From assembly GCF_943193015.1 (NCBI RefSeq), contig NZ_CALPCM010000010.1:1-64000 (forward strand): DNA of 64,000 bases. The letters are read 5' to 3'. Within the stretch, counting starts at the first letter, position 1; every line of letters starts with the position of its first letter. Made by a program: the position numbers and the translations under genes. The notes under the pieces are model-generated. The model did not search any database. It was given only the letters and a program-made list of their open reading frames with translations, and had not been told where the DNA came from. This DNA comes from Hominisplanchenecus_A murintestinalis (GTDB lineage Bacteria > Bacillota > Clostridia > Lachnospirales > Lachnospiraceae). Positions 8,442-17,081 of this stretch are shown piece after piece.

Positions 8442-8472
8442 TAGTCAACCGGAAGATAATGAGAGTTGACAA
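8442..8472. promoter_or_regulatory. BirA operator 2
   Basis: TAGTCAAC (8442-8449), 15 bp, GTTGACAA (8465-8472), the same architecture and spacing as operator 1. It covers the expected transcription start just after the -10. Confidence 0.8.
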
Positions 8473-8499
8473 TTCGAAGGATGTGCGAGGAGAGATACT

Positions 8500-9063
8500 A
8501 TGGAAGGTAAAAAACAATTGTCAACAAAATCGATTATTCTGGTGGGAATGTTTGCAGCGGTGCTGGCAGTCATGTCTCAGATTGCGATTCCTATGCCGTC
8601 AGGTGTGCCCATGACACTGCAGACGTTTGCAGTAGCTTTGGCAGGCGCAGTGCTGGGGTGGAAGCTGGGCGCATTATCAGCGCTTGTTTATCTGCTTCTG
8701 GGTGCGGCGGGGGTTCCGGTATTTTCAGGAATGAGCGGCGGACTGGGGGTTTTGCTGGGAAAAACAGGCGGTTTTATTTTTGGGTTTATTTTCATGGCGC
8801 TGCTGTGCGGGCTGGGAGCGGCTCAGAAGAACAAAGGAATTAGAGGAATCTGTGGACTTGCGGGCCTGGCAGTCTGCCATGTCCTGGGCGTTTTGCAGTT
8901 TATGGTGCTGACACAGGTGTCTTTTGTGGAATCGGCAGTTCTTGTATCAGTTCCTTTTCTGCTTAAAGGCATTGTTTCTGTAGCGCTGGCATTTGTAATA
9001 GGGGAAATTCTGCGAAAGGCTTTGAATGCGGCAAACATATTGACTTATGCAAAGAAAGCTTAG
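8500..9063 (+). CDS. bioY: Biotin transporter BioY (ECF S component)
   Basis: The substrate-binding membrane subunit of the energy-coupling-factor biotin transporter. The 187-residue protein has about six hydrophobic segments and the BioY features PMPSGVPMTLQTFAVALAG near the N-terminus and LVYLLLGAAGVPVF with GGLGVLLGKTGGFIFGF after it. A GAGGAGAG ribosome site precedes the ATG at 8500. The shared energising module (EcfA1, EcfA2, EcfT) is not in this window, as is usual for group II ECF systems. Two BirA operators on the promoter support biotin as the substrate independently of the protein sequence. Confidence 0.95.
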   Translation: MEGKKQLSTKSIILVGMFAAVLAVMSQIAIPMPSGVPMTLQTFAVALAGAVLGWKLGALSALVYLLLGAAGVPVFSGMSGGLGVLLGKTGGFIFGFIFMALLCGLGAAQKNKGIRGICGLAGLAVCHVLGVLQFMVLTQVSFVESAVLVSVPFLLKGIVSVALAFVIGEILRKALNAANILTYAKKA

Positions 9064-9463
9064 AGTACATCATCTGCTGTGCATTCCGCTGTTTCAGGGA
9101 TATGGGTATAGCGATAGCTTCAGCAGAAATATGGAAGCGCAGATAGAATATCTCAAGGCACATGCAGACGAGAAGATTTCACTGGTGTGCGCCCCGGATA
9201 TGATATGTGAGAGATGCCCAAATCTGAAAGACGGGAAATTTTGCCGGGAGTCAGGGGACAGAGTCAGGGAAAAGGACAGGCGGCTGTATGAATCTCTGGG
9301 ATTGGAAGGAGAATGCTTTACTTTTCGATTACTGCTTCAAAGAGCAGAGAATGCGGTGACGGAAACAGTCTTTTTAGAGTCCTGCCAAGACTGTGAATGG
9401 CGGGAAAGGGGGTTGTGCTCCTGGGAAAAATACCGGAGAGGCCTAAAGAACATGTATATTTAA
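9047..9463 (+). CDS. DUF1284 family protein
   Basis: A 138-residue cytoplasmic protein of the DUF1284 family, which is annotated as a possible iron-sulfur protein. The start RKLRVHHLLCIPLFQGYGYS is the family signature. Cysteines come in clusters (CAPDMICERCPN, CRESG, CQDCEW, CSWEKY), suggesting metal or cluster binding. The start codon lies 17 bp inside bioY in another frame, so translation is probably coupled and the gene shares the BirA-controlled promoter. The biochemical role is unknown, and whether it has anything to do with biotin is an open inference from position. Confidence 0.8.
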   Translation: MQRKLRVHHLLCIPLFQGYGYSDSFSRNMEAQIEYLKAHADEKISLVCAPDMICERCPNLKDGKFCRESGDRVREKDRRLYESLGLEGECFTFRLLLQRAENAVTETVFLESCQDCEWRERGLCSWEKYRRGLKNMYI

Positions 9464-9480
9464 AGGAGGTCTTTTGCGGC

Positions 9481-9576
9481 ATGGCTGCAGAGGGCAGCGA
9501 TATGTTTTGTGAAAAGTCACGAAGTTTAATATTTTGTATGGTGAAAAAAACAAAGAAATGTCCATTTTCCGCATGA
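9481..9576 (+). CDS. Possible small protein of 31 residues
   Basis: An ATG at 9481 follows a perfect AAAGGAGG at 9462-9469 that overlaps the DUF1284 stop codon; the spacing of about 11 nt is somewhat long. The predicted product starts MAAEGSDMFC, has three cysteines and a basic middle (KKTKK). The stop codon lies in the loop of the hairpin at 9556-9592. No family is recognised. It could be the third gene of the bioY operon or a chance ORF after a decayed gene. Confidence 0.35.
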   Translation: MAAEGSDMFCEKSRSLIFCMVKKTKKCPFSA

Positions 9577-9592
9577 AGGGAAATGGACATTT
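9556..9592. terminator. Long perfect hairpin between the bioY operon and nifJ
   Basis: AAATGTCCATTT (9556-9567) and AAATGGACATTT (9581-9592) are a perfect 12-bp inverted repeat, extended inward by TCC/GGG. No long U-run follows, so termination would be inefficient. The right arm contains the -35 of the nifJ promoter, so a role as an operator is equally possible. Confidence 0.5.
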
Positions 9593-9612
9593 CCAGTGTT
9601 TTGTGCTATGAT
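9584..9612 (+). promoter_or_regulatory. Sigma-A promoter for nifJ
   Basis: TGGACA (9584-9589), 17 bp, TATGAT (9607-9612) with an extended -10 (TGC before it). The start codon is 78 bp downstream. Confidence 0.65.
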
Positions 9613-9690
9613 TAACACATATGGCAAAACATAGGAAATATGTATGAAAGGATTCTATGCGAGTCCAAAAAATAAGGAGGAAAAGCAAAA

Positions 9691-12600
9691 ATGGCAAGAA
9701 AAATGAAAACCATGGATGGTAACCATGCTGCGGCTCATGCATCTTATGCGTTTACGGATGTAGCAGCTATTTACCCAATCACCCCGTCATCTGTTATGGC
9801 TGAAGCTACTGACGAATGGGCTACCCAGGGAAGGAAAAATATCTTCGGACAGGAAGTTCAGGTAACGGAAATGCAGTCTGAGGCAGGTGCGGCAGGTACG
9901 GTACACGGATCTCTGGCAGCAGGTGCGCTGACGACCACATACACAGCGTCCCAGGGTCTGCTGCTGATGATTCCGAACCTGTACAAAATTGCAGGTGAGC
10001 AGCTTCCAGGTGTGTTCAATGTTTCCGCGCGTGCACTGGCAAGCCATGCATTATCGATCTTTGGCGACCACTCCGATGTTTATGCATGCCGTCAGACCGG
10101 ATGCGCGATGCTCTGTGAGTCCAGCGTCCAGGAGGTTATGGATTTGACGGCTGTCGCTCATATGGCTGCAATCGAAGGGCGTATTCCGTTTATTAATTTC
10201 TTTGACGGATTCCGTACTTCTCATGAGATTCAAAAAATCGAGACATGGGATTATGAAGACCTGAAGGAAATGGTAAATATGGATGCCATTGATGCATTCA
10301 GAAGAAATGCACTGAACCCGAATCATCCGTGCCAGAGAGGTTCCGCACAGAACCCGGATATTTTCTTCCAGGCAAGGGAAGCATGTAATCCATACTATGA
10401 TGCGCTTCCGGCAGTTGTCCAGAAATATATGGACAAGGTAAATGAGAAGATTGGTACAGATTACAAATTATTCAACTACTATGGTGCAGCAGACGCAGAG
10501 CATGTGATTATTGCAATGGGGTCTGTATGCGATACTATTGATGAGACGATTGACTACTTGACGGCAGCAGGCGAGAAGGTTGGTGTTGTGAAGGTTCGTC
10601 TTTACAGGCCATTTTCTGCAGAAGCCCTGGTTGCCGCAATTCCTGAGAGCGTTAAGCGGATTAGCGTATTAGACAGAACGAAAGAGCCGGGAGCGCTTGG
10701 CGAACCGCTGTATCTGGATGTTGTGGCAGCGCTCAAGGGAACGAAGTTTGATGCGGTGCCAGTGTTTACAGGACGTTATGGTTTAGGATCCAAGGATACG
10801 ACTCCGGCGCAGATCGTAGCTGTATACCACAATACAGAGAAACAGAAGTTTACTATCGGTATTGAGGACGATGTGACACATCTCTCACTGGAGTGCGGCG
10901 CGCCGCTTGTTACGACGCCGGAAGGAACCATTAACTGTAAGTTCTGGGGTCTGGGAGCAGACGGTACGGTAGGCGCGAACAAGAACTCTATCAAGATTAT
11001 CGGTGATAATACAGATATGTATGCACAGGCATACTTTGACTATGATTCCAAGAAATCAGGCGGCGTTACTATGTCTCACCTGCGTTTCGGTAAGAGCCCG
11101 ATTAAGTCTACTTACCTGATTAAGCAGGCAAACTTTGTGGCATGCCATAATCCGTCCTATATTAATAAATATAACATGGTTCAGGAACTGGTAGACGGAG
11201 GTACATTCCTGCTGAACTGCCCGTGGGATGCAGAAGGCCTTGAGAAACATCTTCCAGGCCAGGTGAAGAGCTTTATTGCAAATCACGGCATTAAGTTCTA
11301 TGTGATTGACGGTATTAAGATTGGTAAAGAAATCGGGCTTGGCGGACGTATCAATACGGTTCTCCAGTCAGCATTCTTTAAACTTGCAAACATCATTCCG
11401 GAGGAGCAGGCAATCGAGCTGATGAAAGCGGCAGCGAAAGCAACTTACGGAAGAAAAGGTGATGCGATCGTACAGATGAATTATGACGCTATTGATGCAG
11501 GTGCAAAACAGGTTGTGGAAGTAGCGGTTCCGGAAAGCTGGAAAGACGCGGCAGACGAGGGCCTGGTTATGACCCACGCAGAAGGCGGCAGGAAAGATGT
11601 TGTTGATTTTGTAAATAATATCCAGAGCAAAGTAAATGCGCAGGAAGGAAATACGCTTCCGGTATCCGCATTTAAAGATTATGTGGATGGAACGACACCG
11701 TCAGGTTCTTCTGCCTATGAGAAACGCGGCATCGCAGTAGATGTTCCTGTATGGCAGCCGGAGAATTGTATTCAGTGTAACCGCTGTGCATATGTATGTC
11801 CTCACGCAGTTATCCGTCCGGTTGCGCTGACAGAGGAAGAGGCAGCTGCGGCACCGGAGGGAATGAAGACTCTGCCGATGACAGGTATGCCGAACTACAA
11901 GTTCGCAATCGTTATGTCTGCATATGATTGTACCGGATGTGGTTCTTGTGCAAATGTATGTCCGGGCAAGAAGGGTGCGAAAGCTCTGGCTATGGAGAAT
12001 ATGGAAGCAAATGCAGGTCTGCAGAAGTATTTCGATTATGGAGTAGAACTGCCGGCAAAGGCTGACGTTGTTGAGAAATTTAAAGAGAATACCGTTAAGG
12101 GAAGCCAGTTTAAACAGCCGCTGCTTGAGTTCTCAGGCGCGTGTGCAGGCTGCGGTGAGACACCGTATGCAAAACTGATCACTCAGCTGTTTGGCGATAG
12201 AATGTATATTGCAAATGCTACGGGCTGTTCTTCTATCTGGGGCAACTCCTCACCGTCTACACCGTACACGGTAAATGCAAAAGGCCAGGGTCCTGCATGG
12301 GGCAACTCACTCTTTGAGGATAACGCAGAGTTCGGATATGGTATGCTGCTGGCTCAGAAGGCATTGAGGGACGGTCTGAAAGCGAAAGTGGAAGATGTTG
12401 TAGCAAACGGTGAGAATGAAGCTGTAAAAGCAGCAGGACAGGAATGGCTGGATACGTTCTCATCCGGTATTTTGAACGGGCCGGCTACGGACAAGCTGGT
12501 AGCTGCATTAGAAGCATGCGGATGTGAAAAAGCGCAGGCAATCCTGAAAGATAAAGACTTCCTGGCTAAGAAGTCACAGTGGGTATTCGGCGGCGACGGC

Positions 12601-13233
12601 TGGGCATATGATATCGGTTTCGGCGGTGTTGACCACGTACTGGCAAGCGGACAGGATATCAATGTTATGGTATTTGATACCGAGGTTTACTCCAATACAG
12701 GCGGACAGTCCTCTAAGTCTACACCGACAGGTGCAGTGGCACAGTTCGCAGCAGGCGGTAAAGAAGTGAAGAAGAAAGACATGGCAAGCATTGCAATGAG
12801 CTATGGTTATGTATATGTAGCACAGATTTCTATGGGTGCTGATTTCAACCAGACTGTAAAAGCAATTGCAGAGGCAGAGGCATATCCGGGTCCATCATTG
12901 ATTATCGCATATGCACCATGTATTAATCATGGTATTAAGAAAGGAATGAGCAAGGCTCAGACCGAGGAAGAGCTGGCTGTTAAGTGTGGTTACTGGCATA
13001 ACTTCCGCTTCAATCCTGCATTGAAGGCAGAAGGAAAACCGGCATTTACCTTAGACAGCAAGGCTCCGGAAGGAGATTATCAGGAGTTCCTGAACGGAGA
13101 AGTTCGTTATAACTCCCTGATGCGCTCAAATCCTGAAAAGGCTAAGAGGCTCTTTGCGAAGAATGAGAGTGAAGCGAAGGAAAGATATGCATATCTGAAT
13201 AAGTTGATTACTCTGTATGGCAGCGAGGAGTAA
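9691..13233 (+). CDS. nifJ: Pyruvate:ferredoxin (flavodoxin) oxidoreductase
   Basis: Converts pyruvate and CoA to acetyl-CoA and CO2 with reduced ferredoxin, the central step of anaerobic pyruvate use. The 1180-residue single chain has all homodimeric PFOR domains in order: the pyrimidine-binding domain near the N-terminus (DVAAIYPITPSSVMAE), the transketolase C-terminal-like and gamma domains, a two-[4Fe-4S] ferredoxin domain at about 680-770 (CIQCNRCAYVCPH and CTGCGSCANVCPG), and the TPP-binding domain (CAGCGETPY, then GDGWAYDIGFGG). AAGGAGG precedes the ATG, and codon use is typical of a highly expressed gene. It is monocistronic, between its own promoter and a strong terminator. Confidence 0.98.
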   Translation: MARKMKTMDGNHAAAHASYAFTDVAAIYPITPSSVMAEATDEWATQGRKNIFGQEVQVTEMQSEAGAAGTVHGSLAAGALTTTYTASQGLLLMIPNLYKIAGEQLPGVFNVSARALASHALSIFGDHSDVYACRQTGCAMLCESSVQEVMDLTAVAHMAAIEGRIPFINFFDGFRTSHEIQKIETWDYEDLKEMVNMDAIDAFRRNALNPNHPCQRGSAQNPDIFFQAREACNPYYDALPAVVQKYMDKVNEKIGTDYKLFNYYGAADAEHVIIAMGSVCDTIDETIDYLTAAGEKVGVVKVRLYRPFSAEALVAAIPESVKRISVLDRTKEPGALGEPLYLDVVAALKGTKFDAVPVFTGRYGLGSKDTTPAQIVAVYHNTEKQKFTIGIEDDVTHLSLECGAPLVTTPEGTINCKFWGLGADGTVGANKNSIKIIGDNTDMYAQAYFDYDSKKSGGVTMSHLRFGKSPIKSTYLIKQANFVACHNPSYINKYNMVQELVDGGTFLLNCPWDAEGLEKHLPGQVKSFIANHGIKFYVIDGIKIGKEIGLGGRINTVLQSAFFKLANIIPEEQAIELMKAAAKATYGRKGDAIVQMNYDAIDAGAKQVVEVAVPESWKDAADEGLVMTHAEGGRKDVVDFVNNIQSKVNAQEGNTLPVSAFKDYVDGTTPSGSSAYEKRGIAVDVPVWQPENCIQCNRCAYVCPHAVIRPVALTEEEAAAAPEGMKTLPMTGMPNYKFAIVMSAYDCTGCGSCANVCPGKKGAKALAMENMEANAGLQKYFDYGVELPAKADVVEKFKENTVKGSQFKQPLLEFSGACAGCGETPYAKLITQLFGDRMYIANATGCSSIWGNSSPSTPYTVNAKGQGPAWGNSLFEDNAEFGYGMLLAQKALRDGLKAKVEDVVANGENEAVKAAGQEWLDTFSSGILNGPATDKLVAALEACGCEKAQAILKDKDFLAKKSQWVFGGDGWAYDIGFGGVDHVLASGQDINVMVFDTEVYSNTGGQSSKSTPTGAVAQFAAGGKEVKKKDMASIAMSYGYVYVAQISMGADFNQTVKAIAEAEAYPGPSLIIAYAPCINHGIKKGMSKAQTEEELAVKCGYWHNFRFNPALKAEGKPAFTLDSKAPEGDYQEFLNGEVRYNSLMRSNPEKAKRLFAKNESEAKERYAYLNKLITLYGSEE

Positions 13234-13264
13234 AAGAGTTTTGTAGAATATAAAAATTTTTGGC

Positions 13265-13300
13265 GGGGGATGTTGCATTTGCAGCATCCCCCCTGTTTTA
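13265..13300 (+). terminator. Rho-independent terminator of nifJ
   Basis: GGGGGATGTTGC (13265-13276) and GCAGCATCCCCC (13281-13292), with a 4-nt loop and one G-U pair, followed by CTGTTTTA. Confidence 0.85.
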
Positions 13301-13322
13301 AAGAATTGAGAAGGAGCGCTAT

Positions 13323-14063
13323 ATGAGAAAATTTAGGCGATGGATATTGGCGTCGGTATTTTTGTGTATGGTAATTCTTGTGCCGCAGGCAAAAGCGGAA
13401 GCGGCACAGCGTCTGTTTGATATTGTAGTGAAAGATGGGCGGACAACACAGGTAATTGAAATGAAATATGGAAAAACGCCTTATGGATATACTTCGTATT
13501 ACGCAAATCAGTCAGTCATTTATGTCAGTGAAAAATCAAAGAGCGTGACATTTTCCGTGAGGAAGAATACTAGCGGGAGATATGGAAATTTTCATTTCGC
13601 ATCTGTAAAAATGAAGCCGGGGGACAAACCTCAGGGCAACCTGTTTACTTATACAGTGGATGGGAAAAGGCGCGCATGGATGTTTACCGTGCAGAAATAC
13701 GTGGAGCCTAAAATACAATATCTGAAGACGGCTGTTCCACGTAAGGGAAGCGCGTTTAAGCCTGGAAAGAGGAACAGTGTGAAACTGAAGGCATTTATTA
13801 AAACGGATGTGCCTGTAAAGACCATCCTGCGGATTTTGGATGAAAAAGGAAAAGTAGTGTATAAAAAGAGTTATGGAGAAAGCGGTTCAAAGACTTATAC
13901 ATTTGAGTGGGACGGAAAGCCTTCAAAAAAGAATACTGCAAAGCTCAAAACGTCTGGATATGTTCCGGCAGGGGAATATACAGTTAAAGTCAGTGTGTAT
14001 CCTCAGATAGGGAAGAAAGTAAAAGAAGTCATTAGAGAGACAAAGCTGTGTGTAATAAAATGA
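13323..14063 (+). CDS. Secreted protein with FlgD-type Ig-like domain
   Basis: A 246-residue exported protein of unknown role. Residues 1 to about 27 form a signal peptide (RKFRRW, hydrophobic stretch, QAKAEA). The middle is a beta-rich region without a recognised family. The C-terminal 110 residues look like a FlgD-type Ig-like domain (ILRILDEKGKVVYKK, then FEWDGKPSKKN, then AGEYTVKVSVYP). The same Ig-like type is found in the caspase encoded 5 kb upstream. No anchor motif is visible, and the protein is very lysine-rich. It follows the nifJ terminator and is preceded by AGAAGGAG. No obvious promoter was found in the short gap. Confidence 0.6.
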   Translation: MRKFRRWILASVFLCMVILVPQAKAEAAQRLFDIVVKDGRTTQVIEMKYGKTPYGYTSYYANQSVIYVSEKSKSVTFSVRKNTSGRYGNFHFASVKMKPGDKPQGNLFTYTVDGKRRAWMFTVQKYVEPKIQYLKTAVPRKGSAFKPGKRNSVKLKAFIKTDVPVKTILRILDEKGKVVYKKSYGESGSKTYTFEWDGKPSKKNTAKLKTSGYVPAGEYTVKVSVYPQIGKKVKEVIRETKLCVIK

Positions 14064-14089
14064 GTGCCATAGAGGAGAAACGAACAGGT

Positions 14090-14118
14090 TTGCATCTTTC
14101 ATGAATAAATGCTATACT
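14090..14118 (+). promoter_or_regulatory. Sigma-A promoter for the M16 peptidase operon
   Basis: TTGCAT (14090-14095), 17 bp, TATACT (14113-14118). It overlaps an upstream in-frame ATG at 14101, which argues that translation starts at 14158 instead. Confidence 0.6.
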
Positions 14119-14157
14119 TTCGGTAACGATTCAGAAAAAAGAGTACGGAGGTTTTAC

Positions 14158-17070
14158 ATGGAAATTTCAGGTTATGAACAGTTAAAGCAGGAAAGAATAG
14201 ATGATGTCCATTCAGATGGATATCTTTTCCGACATAAAAAGAGCGGTGCGCGTATCTGTGTACTGTCAAATGATGATGAAAATAAAGTGTTTTATATAGG
14301 GTTCCGTACTCCGGTGCCGGACAGCACCGGGGTGGCTCATATTCTGGAGCACAGTGTGCTCTGCGGGAGCAGGAAGTTTCCGTCAAAGGATCCTTTTGTG
14401 GAAATGGCGAAAGGTTCTATGAATACATTTTTAAATGCCATGACCTATCCGGATAAGACTCTGTATCCGGTGGCGAGCTGTAATGATGCAGACTTTAAAA
14501 ATCTGATGGATGTATATATGGACGCGGTATTTTATCCGAATATATATGAGAAAGAAGAAATTTTCCGGCAGGAAGGCTGGAGCTATCAGCTGGAAAGCCC
14601 GGAGGACGAATTGACATATAACGGTGTGGTGTACAATGAGATGAAGGGGGTATTTTCTTCTCCGGAGGACATGCTGGACAGGGAGGTTCAGAATTCGCTT
14701 TATCCGGATAACACGTATAGCAATGAGTCGGGGGGAGACCCGGAATATATTCCGGATTTGAAATTCTCTGAGTTTCTGGGATTTCATGGGAAGTATTATC
14801 ACCCGTCAAATAGTTATATCTATCTTTATGGAGATATGGATGTGGAAGAACGGCTGGGGTGGCTGGATAAGGAATATCTCAGCAAATATGACGCGATGGA
14901 GGTTGGTTCAGAGATTGTCCGACAGCCTGCATTTGAGAAGATGCGCGAGGTGAGGAAACATTACTCTGTGTCCAGTACGGATTCTACAGAGGATAATACG
15001 TATTTTTCATTTAATGCTTCGATAGGCACCAGCCTTGACGCGAAGCTGTCCAATGCTTTTGCTGTCCTGGAGTATGCACTGCTTTCCGCGCCGGGGGCGC
15101 ATTTAAAGCAGGTTCTCCTGGATGCGAAGGTTGGAAAGGACGTTATGGGCACTTATGACTGCGGTATTTATCAGCCGGTGTTTTCTGTGATTGTAAAGAA
15201 TTCGAATCCGGAACAGAAAGAGACGTTTATGAGGATTATCCGGGAGGAACTCGAAAGAACCGTGGCTGAGGGTCTGGATGAAAAAGCTCTCCGGGCGGGA
15301 ATTAATTACATGGAATTTCGTTTTCGGGAAGCTGATTATGGAACGTTCCCGAAAGGATTGATGTATGGAATTAATCTGCTGGATTCCTGGCTTTATGATG
15401 ATGAGAAGCCTTTTGATTATCTGTTTCAGATATCGATATTTGATTATCTGAAACAGCAGGTGGGAACAGGATATTTTGAAGAACTGATTCGGGAATATAT
15501 TTTGGAGAATCCGCATGTTTCCCTTGTTATTCTCGAACCAGAGAAAGGGATGACAGCAAAGAAAGAGGAGAAAAGCAGAAAAAAACTGGCGGACTATAAG
15601 GCGTCCCTGAGCAGGGAAGAAATTCAGGATCTGGTGGAAAAGACGAAGAAGCTTCAGGAATTTCAGGAAACGCCGGATACAGAAGAACAGCTTAGAACGC
15701 TGCCGATGCTTTCGCTGTCTGATTTGAAGCGGGAAGCACAGCCTTTGTATAATCAGGAACATTATATAGAAGAGACACTGTTGCTCCACCATAATCTTTT
15801 TACGAATGGTATTGCATATGTAAACCTGCTGTTTGACACGAAATATGTGAAGAAGGAATACCAGCCCTATCTGGGAATTTTGAAAGCAACTTTGGGTCTG
15901 ATTGATACGGAGAACTACTCTTATGGGGAGCTGTTTAATGAAATTAATATGCGGACGGGAGGAATCTATGCGTCGCTGGATGTATTTCCAAACTGGAAAG
16001 AGCCTGAGAATTACCGGACGGCATTGGTCATACAGGCAAAGACGCTTTATGGAGAACTGGGATTTGTGAAAAAGATGGTGGAGGAGATACTTTTTACTTC
16101 GAACCTGGACAATGAAAAGCGTCTTTATGAAATTATTGCGCAGCTCAAATCCAGGCTTCAGATGGTATTGAATTCCAGCGGCCATACCACGGCGGTATTG
16201 CATGCCATGTCGTATTTTTCCAATGTCGGAGCGTATAACGAGGCATTAGGGGGAATCACGTTCTACAAGCTGGTGGAGGACATTGAGGAGCATTTTGAAG
16301 AACGAAAAGCCGGGCTGATTGCCATATTGAAGGAGCTTGTTTCTTCCCTGTTTCGAAAGGATACTTTGATGGTAAGCTGCACTGCTGACGTTGAAGGGTT
16401 TGAGGCGGTCTGTGGGTATGTGAAAGAACTAAAAGAAAAGCTGCCGGAAGGTAAGCTTCCCGTACAGGAGCAAATAAAAGCTGTTGGATTGAAAAATGAG
16501 GGCTTCCAGAATTCAGCAGAAATACAGTTTGTGGCGAGAGCGGGAAATTACCGTATGGCAGGATTTTCTTACACAGGCGCGCTGCGTGTCCTGAAGGTCA
16601 TTATGGGCTATGGATATCTTTGGGAAAATGTACGTGTGAAAGGCGGCGCTTATGGGTGTATGAGCGGATTTAGTTATATGGGGGACAGCTATTTTACTTC
16701 CTACCGCGATCCGAATCTGAGGCAGACCAATATGGTGTTTGAGGGAGCTGTGGAAGCTGTAAGGAATTTTACGGTGACAGAGCGTGAAATGACGAAATAT
16801 ATTATCGGTACGATTAGCGATATGGACGTGCCGCTCACTCCGGCAACCAAGGGAAACCGTTCGCTGTATGCCTATATGTCTGGACGCACAGAGGAAGATT
16901 TTCAGAAAGAGCGGGAGCAGGTGCTCGGAGCAGATCAGGAAGCTATCCGCGGACTGGCTGATCTGTTAGCTGCGGTTTTGGCGCAGGGGGCAATCTGCGT
17001 AATTGGAAATGAGGAAAAACTGGAAAATGATAAGGATTTGTTTAAAGCACTGGTTCCTTTTGTGGGATAG
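14158..17070 (+). CDS. M16C zinc metallopeptidase (presequence protease/insulinase family)
   Basis: A 970-residue single-chain M16 peptidase expected to degrade peptides in a closed chamber. The inverted zinc motif HILEH is at 61-65, and the downstream glutamate region (NGVVYNEMKGVFSSPEDM) supplies the third ligand. Size, the early HSVLCGS segment and the C-terminal half with RVKGGAYG match the M16C/PreP-Cym1 group. No signal peptide is present, so it is probably cytoplasmic. The frame extends to ATG 14101, but GGAGG lies 5-6 nt before ATG 14158 and the promoter covers the longer start. era starts 11 bp downstream, so the two are likely co-transcribed. The physiological substrate is not known. 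Confidence 0.9.
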   Translation: MEISGYEQLKQERIDDVHSDGYLFRHKKSGARICVLSNDDENKVFYIGFRTPVPDSTGVAHILEHSVLCGSRKFPSKDPFVEMAKGSMNTFLNAMTYPDKTLYPVASCNDADFKNLMDVYMDAVFYPNIYEKEEIFRQEGWSYQLESPEDELTYNGVVYNEMKGVFSSPEDMLDREVQNSLYPDNTYSNESGGDPEYIPDLKFSEFLGFHGKYYHPSNSYIYLYGDMDVEERLGWLDKEYLSKYDAMEVGSEIVRQPAFEKMREVRKHYSVSSTDSTEDNTYFSFNASIGTSLDAKLSNAFAVLEYALLSAPGAHLKQVLLDAKVGKDVMGTYDCGIYQPVFSVIVKNSNPEQKETFMRIIREELERTVAEGLDEKALRAGINYMEFRFREADYGTFPKGLMYGINLLDSWLYDDEKPFDYLFQISIFDYLKQQVGTGYFEELIREYILENPHVSLVILEPEKGMTAKKEEKSRKKLADYKASLSREEIQDLVEKTKKLQEFQETPDTEEQLRTLPMLSLSDLKREAQPLYNQEHYIEETLLLHHNLFTNGIAYVNLLFDTKYVKKEYQPYLGILKATLGLIDTENYSYGELFNEINMRTGGIYASLDVFPNWKEPENYRTALVIQAKTLYGELGFVKKMVEEILFTSNLDNEKRLYEIIAQLKSRLQMVLNSSGHTTAVLHAMSYFSNVGAYNEALGGITFYKLVEDIEEHFEERKAGLIAILKELVSSLFRKDTLMVSCTADVEGFEAVCGYVKELKEKLPEGKLPVQEQIKAVGLKNEGFQNSAEIQFVARAGNYRMAGFSYTGALRVLKVIMGYGYLWENVRVKGGAYGCMSGFSYMGDSYFTSYRDPNLRQTNMVFEGAVEAVRNFTVTEREMTKYIIGTISDMDVPLTPATKGNRSLYAYMSGRTEEDFQKEREQVLGADQEAIRGLADLLAAVLAQGAICVIGNEEKLENDKDLFKALVPFVG

Positions 17071-17081
17071 AGGAGGAAAGC

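Noticed and set aside
14101..14157. 19-residue N-terminal extension of the M16 peptidase
   Set aside because: The sequence holds the promoter -10; GGAGG fits the later ATG.
15103..16203. 366-residue minus-strand frame inside the M16 peptidase gene
   Set aside because: It is antisense to a gene with clear family features and has no ribosome site or recognisable domain.
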